Below the pieces are notes generated by a model, which did no database searches, had not been told where the DNA came from, and saw nothing but the letters and a program-made list of their open reading frames with translations. A stretch of DNA of 64,000 bases, from positions 62,001-126,000 of the forward strand of contig OZ038528.1 in assembly GCA_964036665.1 (NCBI GenBank), read 5' to 3'. The translations under genes were made by a program, and so were the position numbers. Below are positions 46,764-56,859 of this stretch, piece by piece. Every line of letters starts with the position of its first letter. Position 1 is the stretch's first letter. Origin of the DNA: Gordius sp. MW1. Lineage: Eukaryota > Nematomorpha > Gordioida > Gordea > Gordiidae.

Positions 46764-47527
46764 ACTCGGGCCTTTGGCCCTGGTGGGAAGGGGGAGGGGG
46801 ATGGGAGTAGGAGAAGGGAAGAGGGGAAGGGAAGGGGGAACTTTTTTATTCCGTATAAAAGTAGCATATTTGCTATGCAATTTATGGGCGAGAAAGGTGG
46901 GAAGGGGCGAGATTGTCTAGGGTAGGCAATCTTCAATCAGAATACATATTTATTAAATAAAAAAAAGAATCTTCAAGTTTTAAATATTGTTAATTAATGT
47001 CAAACCGCCTAAAATTTAGAAATAAGTATTTATTATATATTAACAAAAAGAATGCATAAGTTGTTACAAAAAACAAGTAAATATACAAATTATTTATTTA
47101 TTTTATTGCAATTATATAATATACTATCATAAAGTAGAGGCATAGGCCCTTGTAGGGGAGGAAATAGGGTCATTATCAATGGTAACCTAATAGACCAAAA
47201 ACGAAAAAAATTTCGATTTATACTTTGGCCAATGGTTATTTTTTTTCAAAACACTTAATAATACTTTATTATTTATTGAGGAAATATTTTATTTCATTCA
47301 TTCTTATTTATCAAATTCTAAATTAATCAAAATTACGAAAGGAACGCAAATAGTTAATCCGTCTAAAATGTAGAAATACGTATTTTTAAATAAATATAAG
47401 TGTCCTTATGTTTTTAATATAAAATAGCCAATTTCATTTAGGTTGCCATCTTAATGCTATATTTAGGGCTAGGTTACAATCATTAATATTTTAAAATAGA
47501 TCCAGCCCATAAATCGCATAGCAATTA
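46764..47527 (-). mobile_element. Inverted copy of the ATTGCTATGCAATTTATGGGC element
   Basis: CTCGGGCCTTTGGCCCTGG, a G/A-rich tract and TATTCCGTATAAAAGTAGC come first. ATTTGCTATGCAATTTATGG + GCGAG follows at 46,869, and CCCATAAATCGCATAGCAAT lies at 47,508. It is the opposite orientation of 42.03-42.54 kb and nested in the hAT element. Confidence 0.6.
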
Positions 47528-47915
47528 ATTGATTAGAATTATCGATTTTAAGAATTGACTTTTCCTATTGATTTCCCTCTCTGGTGAGGAGGAAAAAACC
47601 AATAAATACTGTGCCGATGACACGAATTTTGGCAGCAATTAAAAAGGTTTCCTAAGTAAACTAATAATGTCATATCGGCAAAATAAATAATTTTAAGCTT
47701 TAGAATGAATAAAAAAAGTTGTATTAATAAAGAGGACAGATATAGTAAAGCTTTGTAAAGGCTAGCTAAAACCAAAAAGATATTTAAAAATTAAAATAAA
47801 TTTTAAAATAAATAGGTGAAAAGACAAAATCTACCATTTTTAAAAATGATTGAAATAGAAAAATACAACAAATTACTTGATTATATTCAAAGTCAGGAAA
47901 TATTTTCAGTTAACA

Positions 47916-48310
47916 TGGGCGTAGCTAGCATTGGAATTAGAGGGGCACAATAATGATTTAGGGAGGGGCAAACTGATAATTTTTTGAAATTTTAGCTTTT
48001 ACTTAAAAATAGTCATTTAAGCATGGGTATCAATGCGAAAATTGTGCCTTTACCTAAAAATAATCATTTAAGCATGGGTATCAATGCGAAAATTGTTAAA
48101 ATGTAAAATAAAATAGTTAACACGGGCGTAGCCAGCATTGGAATTAGAGGGGCACAATAATGATTTAGGGAGGGGCAAAATGATGATTTTTGAAATTTTA
48201 GCCTTTACTTAAAAATAGTCATTATGGGTATCAATGCGAAAATTGTACCTTTTTAAAAATAGTCATTTAAGCATGGGTATCAATGCGAAAATTTTTTAAA
48301 ATGTAAAATA
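47916..48310 (+). repeat. Tandem duplication of a CATGGGCGTAGC-type element
   Basis: Two units of about 205 bp start GGGCGTAGCTAGCATTGGAA (47,917) and GGGCGTAGCCAGCATTGGAA (48,124). Each ends with repeated 'AAGCATGGGTATCAATGCGA' words. Confidence 0.7.
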
Positions 48311-48560
48311 AAAAGAGACGAAAAAAATTTCAAATTACTTTGGCTAATAATCATTTTTTTCCATTGGTCAGTAGCCAGGACACGGTCAAAAAGTCGTTTT
48401 ATCAATGGTATTAACAAGAACAAAATATTAATTTAATTTAAAAAAAAAAAAATTTGTCCTCTCCTGGGCTTGAACTCGAACCTCCAGATCAGAAAGCCGG
48501 TAAATAACTTGGTGGACGGACGGACAACGGACGGACAAGAAAAAAACGAGCTCATAAAAT
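48310..48560 (-). repeat. T-arm/ATTGGCCAAA-type unit, inverted
   Basis: TTTTTTCCATTGGTCAGTAG, TTAACAAGAACAAAATATTA, CTGGGCTTGAACTCGAACCT and AACTTGGTGGACGGACGGAC are the reverse complement of the 17.3 and 42.0 kb units. It carries one B-box-like motif on the minus strand. Confidence 0.6.
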
Positions 48561-49315
48561 GCATAGTTTTTAAAAAAATATAATGTTTCAATAACCTTTG
48601 ATAATATTGTATTAATTAATTTATCATATGGCTTAATTACCAAAATTTAGATTTTCGTTTGGTCAAAAGTGATATGACACTATAGATCATGAAATCTCTT
48701 TTGAATATATATATAGAAAGGACTATTTTTTATTAATCAATTCAAGAAACATTATCATTAATTATTCATAACATTATTTAAGAATGGCCAAAATTTTAAA
48801 TACCAAACCTTACATTTGCACATATATAAAAAAAGGCTATATTTGCGAAACAATTGGGGATTAATTAGAATTCATTAAATATTAATTTAAATGGCCAAAA
48901 TAATTCAAAATATTACATTTCTTACCTGTAAATAAACATTATAAATTTCTTGAATCAAAATTAATCAATTTTTCTGAATTTTTGGTTTTAAACTTTGCAG
49001 ACACGAATAAAAATTTGTACTAAAATAATATTTTATATAATAAAGGTAATATACTGATAGAATGGATTATCTATCTAAAAAATTCAAATTTGTTCCGCAA
49101 AGGAAATTTAAATTTAAGGCGATGGACACAAGCTAGACTAATGATTTTTTATTTGTATAAAAAGTAACTGTAACTTTACGTCAATAGATACTGAATTAAT
49201 GTAACTAACTACAGTTACAGTTACTCTGAATTTAAAGTAACTGGTTACAGTAACTTTATTGAAGAAAAGGAACTAGTTCCAGGAACTAGTTACATGTAAC
49301 AGTTACTTAACAGCT

Positions 49316-49740
49316 CTTATAACTACTGCAAATGACAAAGATTTTCTTCCCGATATTGAGGCAAACAGAAATATGGTCGAACTCATTCAGGGATAGATGA
49401 CGTCGGGACAAAAATGAACAAAAAGCAAAAGCTAATGGCGTAAATGGAATGACTATGGAGGCATTGCTCGCATGCCGTGAATAGAGTCATGATCATGACA
49501 TCTTTAACTGGACAGAAAGCACGATTATATCCTTATTTAAAGGCAAAGGAGACCCTCAAGACTATGGTAATTACAGAGGTATCAAGCTAAGGTGCCGTTC
49601 CTTGCAGCTTATAGAAAGGTTCTTAAACAAGGCTGATAAACGAGGTGAAAATATCGGCTAACCAATTCGGATATGTGGCCGGCACGACAATCGACCCAAT
49701 CTTCGCACTTAGAAAAATAATGGATAAGAGGCCTACATAG
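49316..49740 (+). pseudogene. RTE LINE, right half of the split copy
   Basis: It continues the reading from 45.86 kb. It has TIISLFKGKGDPQDYGNYRG and IKL near 49,530-49,590, a frameshift, then NQFGYVAGTTIDPIFALRK-like sequence near 49,660-49,720. It stops abruptly at about 49,740, where another hAT-like end (TAGTGTTGTAAAA) begins. Confidence 0.75.
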
Positions 49741-50130
49741 TAGTGTTGTAAAAAAATCAAAGGGTTTTTGACCAGGTTATGGCTAAGGTTTGGTCTAGGT
49801 CTATTTTTCCAAAAAGACCTGAGGTCTTTTGATCTGTTTTCTTATATGACCTTTAGGCTTAGCCGATATTCGAAAAATAGACCAAAAGGTTGTTAGTGTA
49901 TTTTGTTTAGCCAACCTTTAGGCTTTGTCATACTTTTGTTAATAAACCAAAGGTTTTTATTGTTATTATGGGTCAACCTTTGGTATGGTTTAGGTGTTTT
50001 GGGGTGGGGGAAAAATAAATAATTTAATGAGTGACTTCAAAATTAAGCAATAAAGTTAAAGGTAGCATTTTAATAGTACTGATTTATTTAATAATTGTTG
50101 AGGGTAATATTTAATATTGTTACCTTGTAA
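49741..50130. mobile_element. hAT-like end with ACCTTTGG/AGACCTAGGT words
   Basis: It begins TAGTGTTGTAAAAAAATC, and for about 270 bp is dense in AACCTTTGG, AAAGACC and GGTTTGG words. This matches the design of the other hAT-like ends here. The opposite end was not found, so it may be truncated or may include the tandem array that follows. Confidence 0.5.
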
Positions 50131-50870
50131 AATATAATTTCAGGAATAAATCATTTGTCAACTAATTTGGTGAAAATTGTCATAATTGCCGTTTATGAAG
50201 CAAAATAAAATGTTTTAACGAAAATTGGTGGGTTAGGGTGTCATAAAATTATTGCAAACTAATAATCTAAATTTGTCATCTTATCTAGGTGCAATTGTCA
50301 TTTTTAGAGCTAGATAAGAACTTTTAACGAAAATTGGTAGGTTAGGGTGTCATAAAATTGTTGCAAACAGAAAATTAAAGTTTGTCATCTTATCTTGGTG
50401 TCAATTGTCATAATTGTCATTTTTAGAGCTAGATAAATCGTTTTATCGAAAATTGGTGAGTAATGGTATCATAAAATTGTTGCAAATAATAATTAATTTG
50501 ACACCTAATCTTGGTGACAATTGTCATAATTGTCATTTTTAGAGCTAGATATATTATTTTAACGAATTGGTGGGTTAGGGTGTCATAAAATTGTTGCAAA
50601 CAGAAAATTTAAATTTGTCATGTTATCTTGGTGACAATTGTCATAATTGTCATTTTTAGAGCTAAATAAATTCTTTTAACGAAAATTTGTGAATTAAGGT
50701 GTCATAAAATTTTTGCAAACATAAAATTTAAATTTGTCATCTTATATTGGTGACAATTGTCATAATTGTCATTTTCAAAGCTATATCAACACTTTTAACA
50801 AAATTTGATGGATAATGGTGTCATAAAATTGTTGCAAATTTAAAATTTAAGTTTGTCACCAACGGTCCAT
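50130..50870 (+). repeat. Tandem repeat, about six units of ~116 bp
   Basis: Each unit contains 'GTCATAAAATTGTTGCAAAC', 'TTGGTGACAATTGTCATAAT' and 'TGTCATTTTTAGAGCTAGAT'. Starts fall near 50,220, 50,329, 50,448, 50,564, 50,680 and 50,799. Copies diverge modestly. GACAATTGTC is a palindrome within each unit. Confidence 0.85.
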
Positions 50871-50879
50871 GGTGATTTT

Positions 50880-53040
50880 CTGCTTAATATAGAAAAAATC
50901 TTTGAGGTCGTGTGTAATCGATGTAACAAAAAAATTGTTATCCACCGTAATAAAACCCAACAAGCGTTTAGGCTGCGAGTCCATGGGACAAATGTTACGC
51001 CGTCGGTCTTTTACCGTAAGTAGAGCTAGGCTTTTGTGTTCCAGTGAGTTAGGAATGCCGGTTATAAAAATTAGGTTTTAATTTTATTATGGAATTATGG
51101 GGATGCCGTCACTTGCTGCATTGGCAGTTTAAAGGATAGGACCATTTGCTTGAATGAGTAAGACGCATACGGCATAAATTTTCAGTATTTTAAAGAAGTT
51201 TATTATGCGTGATGGGGAGTAGGACGCTTAAGGGTATGCTTGGAGTCGATGGAGTTGGGAAATTTTCTAACAATTTTTTGATTGATTTAACCCCTCCTTT
51301 AGAAAGCACTTAAATAGTGAAAATCGTCTCAAGTGAGTGATGAGGGAATTAGTCGATTGTGAGATCTTTGGTGAAGACCTCACATTTTTGCTACGTTGAG
51401 GCTGGGTGACATTAAGTCTACGTAGTAATTGAAAATATTTGAGATCTTTCGGCATCGACTGGGCCGACCAGGAATCCGTCATCGAGGTACTATTACAAAA
51501 AAATTTAGAGGGGATTTATCGATGATGGTTTGGATGGCCATACAGTAGAGGGTAGGGCCCAAAAAGTAGCTTTGTTGGATCTCTTGGGGTAGGCCCCAAA
51601 AAGTAAATAAGGTGGTTGTCATATCTTTTAATCAACAAATTATGGAAATTCAAAAATTGAAGTATAAACGATTCAATAAAGGCGGTGGTTAAAGCTGTAA
51701 AAGCTTTTCTAAAATCAAGTTTGTATAAGAGGCAGCTTCGCATCCTCCTTTTACAAAAATCAAGTTGGTTTGGGAGGAGAGAAGCCGTTAAAGATGAATG
51801 GATACGGAAGGTGATTATTTTTGCGACTATGGGTAGAACCTTGCAAAATGAATTTTTTACTGCCCGAGCCCGAACAACTTTTTTATATTTGGCCCGACCC
51901 GAGCCCGAACCGATTTTTAAAATAGAAAGTTTTAAAAATTTATTTTTAAGTTAAAAATTATTTCACCTCATAAATGCATCATGCACTCAATTTTATACTC
52001 GTAATTTACAACTAGGATAAGTTTGAAATAAAAATTTCATTTTCACTCATTACACAATTTCAGCGTAATTTAAAACTGGGAATATAACTTTATAAAATAT
52101 ATTTTATTTAACAATTCCAAACAAAAAACTTTTTAAAATCTTTCCTTGTTTTATTTTTAACGTAGTAGCTACTATATATATATATATAAATACTAGAATA
52201 AGATTTACAATTAAGGTAAGATTATAGACAGTGAAAAAAAGCTGAAGCTTGGAATATTATGTACGTTGTGCTGATGGTTTTAACATTAAGATAAGTTTGT
52301 TTAAATCTTATTATTTTAAAGATTGTTTGCTTTAGTTAATTCGGGTGGGCTCGGGCCTTGGGTTAGGCCCCTGTCCCCACTCGAATCCGAGGCCCGATTG
52401 TTTTATTAAATTCTGCCCAAACCCGGCCCGTGCATGGCTTTAACTATGGGTCAAAGGACTGATCCAACAACAATGGCTCGATTCGAGCCATCTGGTTTTT
52501 TTAAAGCTTAAGGCTTTGCACCAGTTAGGAGAGGAACTATTTCGGGACCCTTCTTATTTTGTTACATAATTAATTAAATTGGCTAGTTAGTCATATGACT
52601 CTATAAGTTGAGGATTTAAGAGGTTTTGAAGGTATATTGGTCAGATACCATCGAGGCCCTTAGCAAAGTCTTTTTTAAAAGACTCAAGAGCTTCGGCCAC
52701 TTCCTAGACAATGAATTCCATAAGGAATATCTGGGACGTGGGGGAAGTTAGGCGTTAATAAATGGTCTTCCAAATGCTCTTTGGAGCAGTTTTAATGTGA
52801 CATTGATGATTAGCGCTATTGAGTTATTTGACCTAAGGTTTTGAGTGCTGAACGGATCTCCATGTAGTTGAATTTATTGATATGCATTTGGCTTCGTTGT
52901 CAATTAGGGAGGGTTGTACTTTTTGGGTTGTTTTAGGAAATTAAGGAGATCAAAATCCTATTAATGTCCTTTGAGAGATGCTTGTGGCAAGTTTGGGGAT
53001 GGCTAGGGCAAGAAACATAAGTCTCTTTGATAATTTGCCT
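50880..53040 (-). pseudogene. LINE reverse transcriptase pseudogene (YLDD-type), split by a MITE
   Basis: On the minus strand, EVAEALESFKKDFAKGLDGI near 52,700 corresponds to the RT 'PGPDGI' region. LYKLDFRKAFTALTTAFIES at 51,725-51,660 is RT motif A. DDGFLVGPVDAERSQIFSI near 51,480 is motif C with its following helix. CEVFTKDL near 51,370 is motif D. The motif C context (LDDG-x2-G) differs from the FADD of the RTE copies, so this is a different LINE clade. It contains several stops. The MITE at 51,834-52,442 interrupts it. Confidence 0.7.
51834..52442. mobile_element. 609-bp hAT-like MITE with perfect 8-bp duplication
   Basis: ACTATGGG flanks both sides (51,826-51,833 and 52,443-52,450). 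The ends TAGAACCTTGCA and TGCATGGCTTTA are imperfect inverted repeats. The termini carry GCCCGAGCCCGAAC/GGCCCGACCCG words like the elements at 2.2, 36.9 and 61.8 kb. No coding capacity. The perfect duplication suggests it is one of the younger members. Confidence 0.88.
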
Positions 53041-53804
53041 CTGCCTGAAAACATCATTTTACTAATTTTTACTCTTTATTGTGAAAAGTATCTAGTTTAA
53101 TTAGTTTCATACAATAGTTTAATTTCATTAACAAAAAATTAAACCACTTTTGAAGAAAAAATAGAGTAAATAGTAATTTGCTTTTATACCATGACTTAAA
53201 ACAAAGCCACAATATTTAGGTTATCAGTATCATTGTATTGAAATCAATTTTAGATTGATAATTAATAATATTTTAAAAGATATAGGTGGTTTCTAATGTG
53301 TTCTTAACTGCTCACCAAGAGTTATGAACAAAAAATGTCGCAGCATATAAACAGAATCGAATCACTACCGTGTAAACAACGTAATTTTGTCTCTGTAGAT
53401 TCATTAGTGGCAAACTTTTTAAATAATTTTTTAGTAAATATTTAATTCTTGTAATAGGTAACTAGAAAAAGTTTTAATTTCTTATTTAAAAAATATACCA
53501 TGTATTTTGCTAAATCAATTGAACGCTCATTGTCGAATAGCTTTTCGCGTTTGTTATAGCAGATGAGCCCTCCTAAAAAAGGCTGGATATATCTAATAAA
53601 ACAAGTGGATTTAATTTTTTTTGGTCTAGAAATGGCTATAAACCTTTAATATGATAAGTAAACTAGCTTTCTGATAAATCAACTATATTCAAGACCTTTG
53701 TACATGGGCAATAATAGTCTCATTATTTAACAACGACCTAGATGGATGGCAACGCATCTCCTGAAATCCAAAAAATCTAATATTCCCTTGAAAATGGTCA
53801 CAAG
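53041..53804. other. Non-coding stretch, likely intronic
   Basis: No repeat or coding signal was recognised. It ends at the acceptor CAAG (53,801-53,804). Confidence 0.3.
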
Positions 53805-53942
53805 CGGACCGAAATATTAGAGCCCCTTTCCTACCACCTTTTTATCAATCTCACGAGACCATTAATAAAGCCCCATACCTACTAATTAAAATTTTAAATA
53901 TTACCATAGATCTAAATGCTCAATTTTATAAAGATACTCAGG
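53805..53942 (+). CDS. Candidate host exon, extracellular part of a membrane protein
   Basis: 138 nt, a multiple of three and phase 1 at both ends, from ACAAG to ACTCAGG|GTATTT. It reads RNIRAPFLPPFYQSHETINK and ends IDLNAQFYKDTQG, with an N-x-T glycosylation site (NIT). No family was recognised. The support is the open frame bounded by splice signals and the shared phase with the neighbouring exons. Splicing to the next segment (54,057) is not phase-compatible as read, so a small exon or an indel lies between. Confidence 0.4.
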
Positions 53943-54056
53943 GTATTTTTAATGTTATAAATTGATACATTTATGTAATAAAATTATTTATAAAATGTGT
54001 TTTGTGCAACTTAAAATTAACTTTTTTTGTAATCAAATTTGTGTGACTTTTGCAAG

Positions 54057-54276
54057 GTTGATCACATCTACAAGCAGAAACTTTCCGGAGTATTCATATC
54101 AGTTGTTATATTCACAAGCCCCTATGAAGGAATATTGCAAGGCTATCTATATTTTCGTGATGTTTTTGATGATGTTTCCCAGAATTTGACAAAATATTTG
54201 ACTGATAAACTCCAGATTCATGCTCCAATAATAATGCAATTTGAGCCTGATCAGATAAAAATAGAGGCCATCCAGG
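54057..54276 (+). CDS. Candidate host exon, juxtamembrane ectodomain
   Basis: From a TGCAAG acceptor (start uncertain, phase 0) to CATCCAGG|GTATTA (phase 1). It has a high-complexity reading with GVFISVVIFTSPYEGILQGY, an N-x-T site (QNLTKY) and IMQFEPDQIKIEAIQG. It joins in frame across a 34-nt intron to the transmembrane exon. It is unlike any TE protein seen in the window. The domain is not recognised. Confidence 0.5.
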
Positions 54277-54310
54277 GTATTATCATTAATTAATATTGAA
54301 TATTCAATAG
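54277..54310 (+). other. 34-nt micro-intron
   Basis: GTATTATC...TTCAATAG. Unspliced, the frame stops within about 10 codons of the donor. Spliced, the frame runs on into a transmembrane segment. Confidence 0.5.
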
Positions 54311-54424
54311 GAATTTGCTTCAAATCTAACCCAAATACTAAAAATTTGAAATTTGCTCTAGCTACGCTTTTTAGTATTGTGACTATAGTTATTTTATTGG
54401 GAGCGTTTTATGTTCGCCATAAAG
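54311..54424 (+). CDS. Candidate host exon encoding a transmembrane helix
   Basis: 114 nt, phase 1 at both ends, acceptor CAATAG, donor AAAG|GTAATT. It encodes CFKSNPNTKNLKF and then the hydrophobic run ALATLFSIVTIVILLGAFY, closed by basic VRHK. This is a textbook single-pass helix with a positive-inside stop-transfer. Together with the upstream N-glycosylation sites it suggests a type I membrane protein. Confidence 0.55.
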
Positions 54425-55123
54425 GTAATTTTATTTTTGGATATTTTATAAAATTCATGTTTATTTTTCCAAAACTAGTATTAGGTTTCCTACTTTTTAA
54501 TTATCATTTATTTCTATGAATTATTGCATAATTAACTATGAAGAGGTTTTTTTCTTTGTATAATTTTTATCTACCCAAAATATTGGGAGAAGGAACATTT
54601 ATATTATAATATTTTCTATTAAAACAGTTAAGCATTATTTTTTAAAACACACATGAATATGTTTAGAGCAAAAAAGAGTGTACAATTTTAACTTCAGCGT
54701 ATAATTTGCTAAAACGAGATTAATTTTTAAACGTATATAAATTTTTAATTATTAATAATACAAAATTTAATTATTATTTATACATATTTGGTCTTTAAAT
54801 AATGCCTACTTAGAGCATTTAATCATTTGGCTTAATTTATCGCATTTTTATATGTCTCTTGTCATGGTACGGGACAAGATAAAATTTTGTCAAAATTCAC
54901 TGTTTGTTACTATGCAACGGATGGGCCAACTCTCGGTAAAAAAGGTTCTATGTCCTGTTAACTTTAGGATCATAATAAAAATTAAAATTGAGAAAAGAAT
55001 TTGGCCGCCGAATAAAGAACAGCTAATGAAGCTGTCAAGTTTTAATAATCCTGACCCCGCCCAAAGCCAAATTCTGTTTTAATTTTTGTGACTTTGATTA
55101 CCTTTATAAATTCCTTTTTTCAG

Positions 55124-55173
55124 CTTGTCCAACTTGTTGCTTTTTAACGGAAACTGCGAAATTGGCTAAATAA
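55124..55173 (+). CDS. Possible terminal exon, short cytoplasmic tail
   Basis: After a strong CCTTTTTTCAG acceptor, the phase-1 reading gives CPTCCFLTETAKLAK and TAA. It would finish the protein of the transmembrane exon with a short Cys-containing tail. Only the acceptor and phase support it. Confidence 0.3.
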
Positions 55174-55419
55174 TTGCCTATAATAAATAATGATCGTTGT
55201 ATGCATTTAATTGTCTGACCCCGGCCTCATAATTATCAATTACTTAAGTGTTTTTAGTCGATGATAAATTTTCTCAAGTGTTTCCACTCTACGTCGAAGA
55301 ATTTTAATAAAACCTTACAATGTTAGGTCTCCAATTGTCTGTATCTGTTATTTTGGCGGATCTTCACTCAATTTTTATTTTGCTTTAACCAGACCCAAGC
55401 ATGAAATGCTTTATATTTT

Positions 55420-56430
55420 TTATTTTTTAGCCTGACCCATGCGCGAGCCGAGCCAGATTTTTAATAAGAGCCTTTAGATGTATTTTAAATTTAAATATTA
55501 TTCTACTTTATAAATATAAAATTAACTTTCACTTGCTATTTAATGGGCTAATAACCCTCTTAAACAAAAAATCGATCGGCAAGCTATATGCATATTTTCG
55601 TAGAGTTTTTTGGGGTGAACATGAATATATTTTTATTTTTTCCACATATGTAAAGTTATTTAAATATTTGCTATCAAAGTTGATAAAAACAATGGTTTTC
55701 GCGTTTTTAATACCTAGATAACTTGCAAATTAATAGGTGAAATTTTTTTAATACATTGATTTTAATTAAGGTAAGGGGAATCCTTTGAATCTTTGTTAAT
55801 TTAAATAAACATCAAATGATTATAAAGTGGAAATAAAAACAAACCTTTGCATAAAATAAATAAAAATTTAATTGACTTTGTAACTGACTTTTAGCAGGCT
55901 TTACGTTTATCTAGGACCGGCCCGAGCCTGTAGGTTATATTAAGGCCCGTCCAGACCCGACCTGTTGTTTTATTTTAAAGCAAAAGTCTGTCCAACTCCG
56001 ATCCTCCGGCCGGGCCTGACAGGTCTCTAGTAATAGTATAAAAGCAACAAAAAGCACCTAACTTAAAAAAGGCAGAGCGACCTTACATCTTGGGAAATTT
56101 GTCAATTTATAAAGATGAATATAAAGTTAATTTTGAAAATATATGAAACATTAATAGACCTATAGTTAAAAAGATTTTCAATGGATTCCTCTCCCTTTTT
56201 AATAAATCAGATTTATTAAACTAAATTTACACCGATTAATTTGCAAATTATTGACGTTTGAAAAACGCCAGAATCGCTGTTTTTAGCACTTAGATAGCAA
56301 ATAATAAACATGGGGAAAAAATTAAAAATACATTCGTGTTCACGGCGAAAAACTCTACCAAACAAAGAGCTTGTCGGTCGATTTATAATATTAGTTGACC
56401 AATATAATCCAAACAATCTAACTTTTTAAA
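55420..56430. repeat. GGCCCG-type hAT-like remnant overlapped by a fold-back arm pair
   Basis: GACCGGCCCGAGCCTG and GGCCGGGCCTGACAGGTCTC + TA at 55,915-56,030 mark a GGCCCG-type end. The arms at 55,545-55,770 (GATCGGCAAGC ... GTAGAGTTTTTTGGGGTGAA) and 56,240-56,400 (GTGTTCACGGCGAAAAACTC ... GCTTGTCGGTCGATT) are the 10.0-11.2 kb fold-back family. The order of insertion is unclear. Confidence 0.5.
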
Positions 56431-56689
56431 CATTTATTTGACTGTATAAAATAAATAAGCTTTTTAAAATCTTTACTAATTGTATTTTTAATGTTCTAAC
56501 AGCAACTATGGATATGTACCAATACTAGAATATAAATTGCCATTTTGATCAAAAAAATTTTAGACAGGGGTAGGGACTGGAGTTTGAAAGCTATATTATG
56601 CATGGTCTAAATATTTACTATATATCGAGTTAGGTTTTTATGACATTTTATAAATGGTTAGTTAGCTTGACAGCGGGTAAAATTTTCCC

Positions 56690-56775
56690 ATAAGGCCCTG
56701 CCAAAGCGACGCTCGATATTTCAAACTCTCTCCGGTCGAGCGAGGCTAGGGCCTGTCGTGCAGGACTCTACTCGT
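56690..56775. mobile_element. Isolated GGCCTG-type hAT-like end
   Basis: AGGGCCTGTCGTGCAGGACT + CTA looks like the right end of a TAGAG..CTGCA element. The left end was not identified. Confidence 0.35.
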
Positions 56776-56859
56776 ATCTAAGGTCGGCCACTTACCAAGT
56801 TGTGTTAACAATTACTTTTAAGGAAATTAGATCAAAATTTGGTAAAAAAGCAAGGATAG

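Larger units (their letters stand above)
45865..49315. mobile_element. hAT element with GTAACTAGTTAC-rich ends, inserted in RTE
   Basis: It begins TAGAGCTGTCAAAGT and its other end reads ACTTAACAGCT. CTTATAAG (45,857-45,864) and CTTATAAC (49,316-49,323) form a 7-of-8 target duplication, and the split RTE frame closes across it. About 140 bp at each end is packed with AGTTAC/GTAACT words. A hAT dimerisation remnant lies at 46,050-46,200. The interior carries later insertions (46.76-47.53, 47.9-48.3 and 48.3-48.56 kb). Confidence 0.8.
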
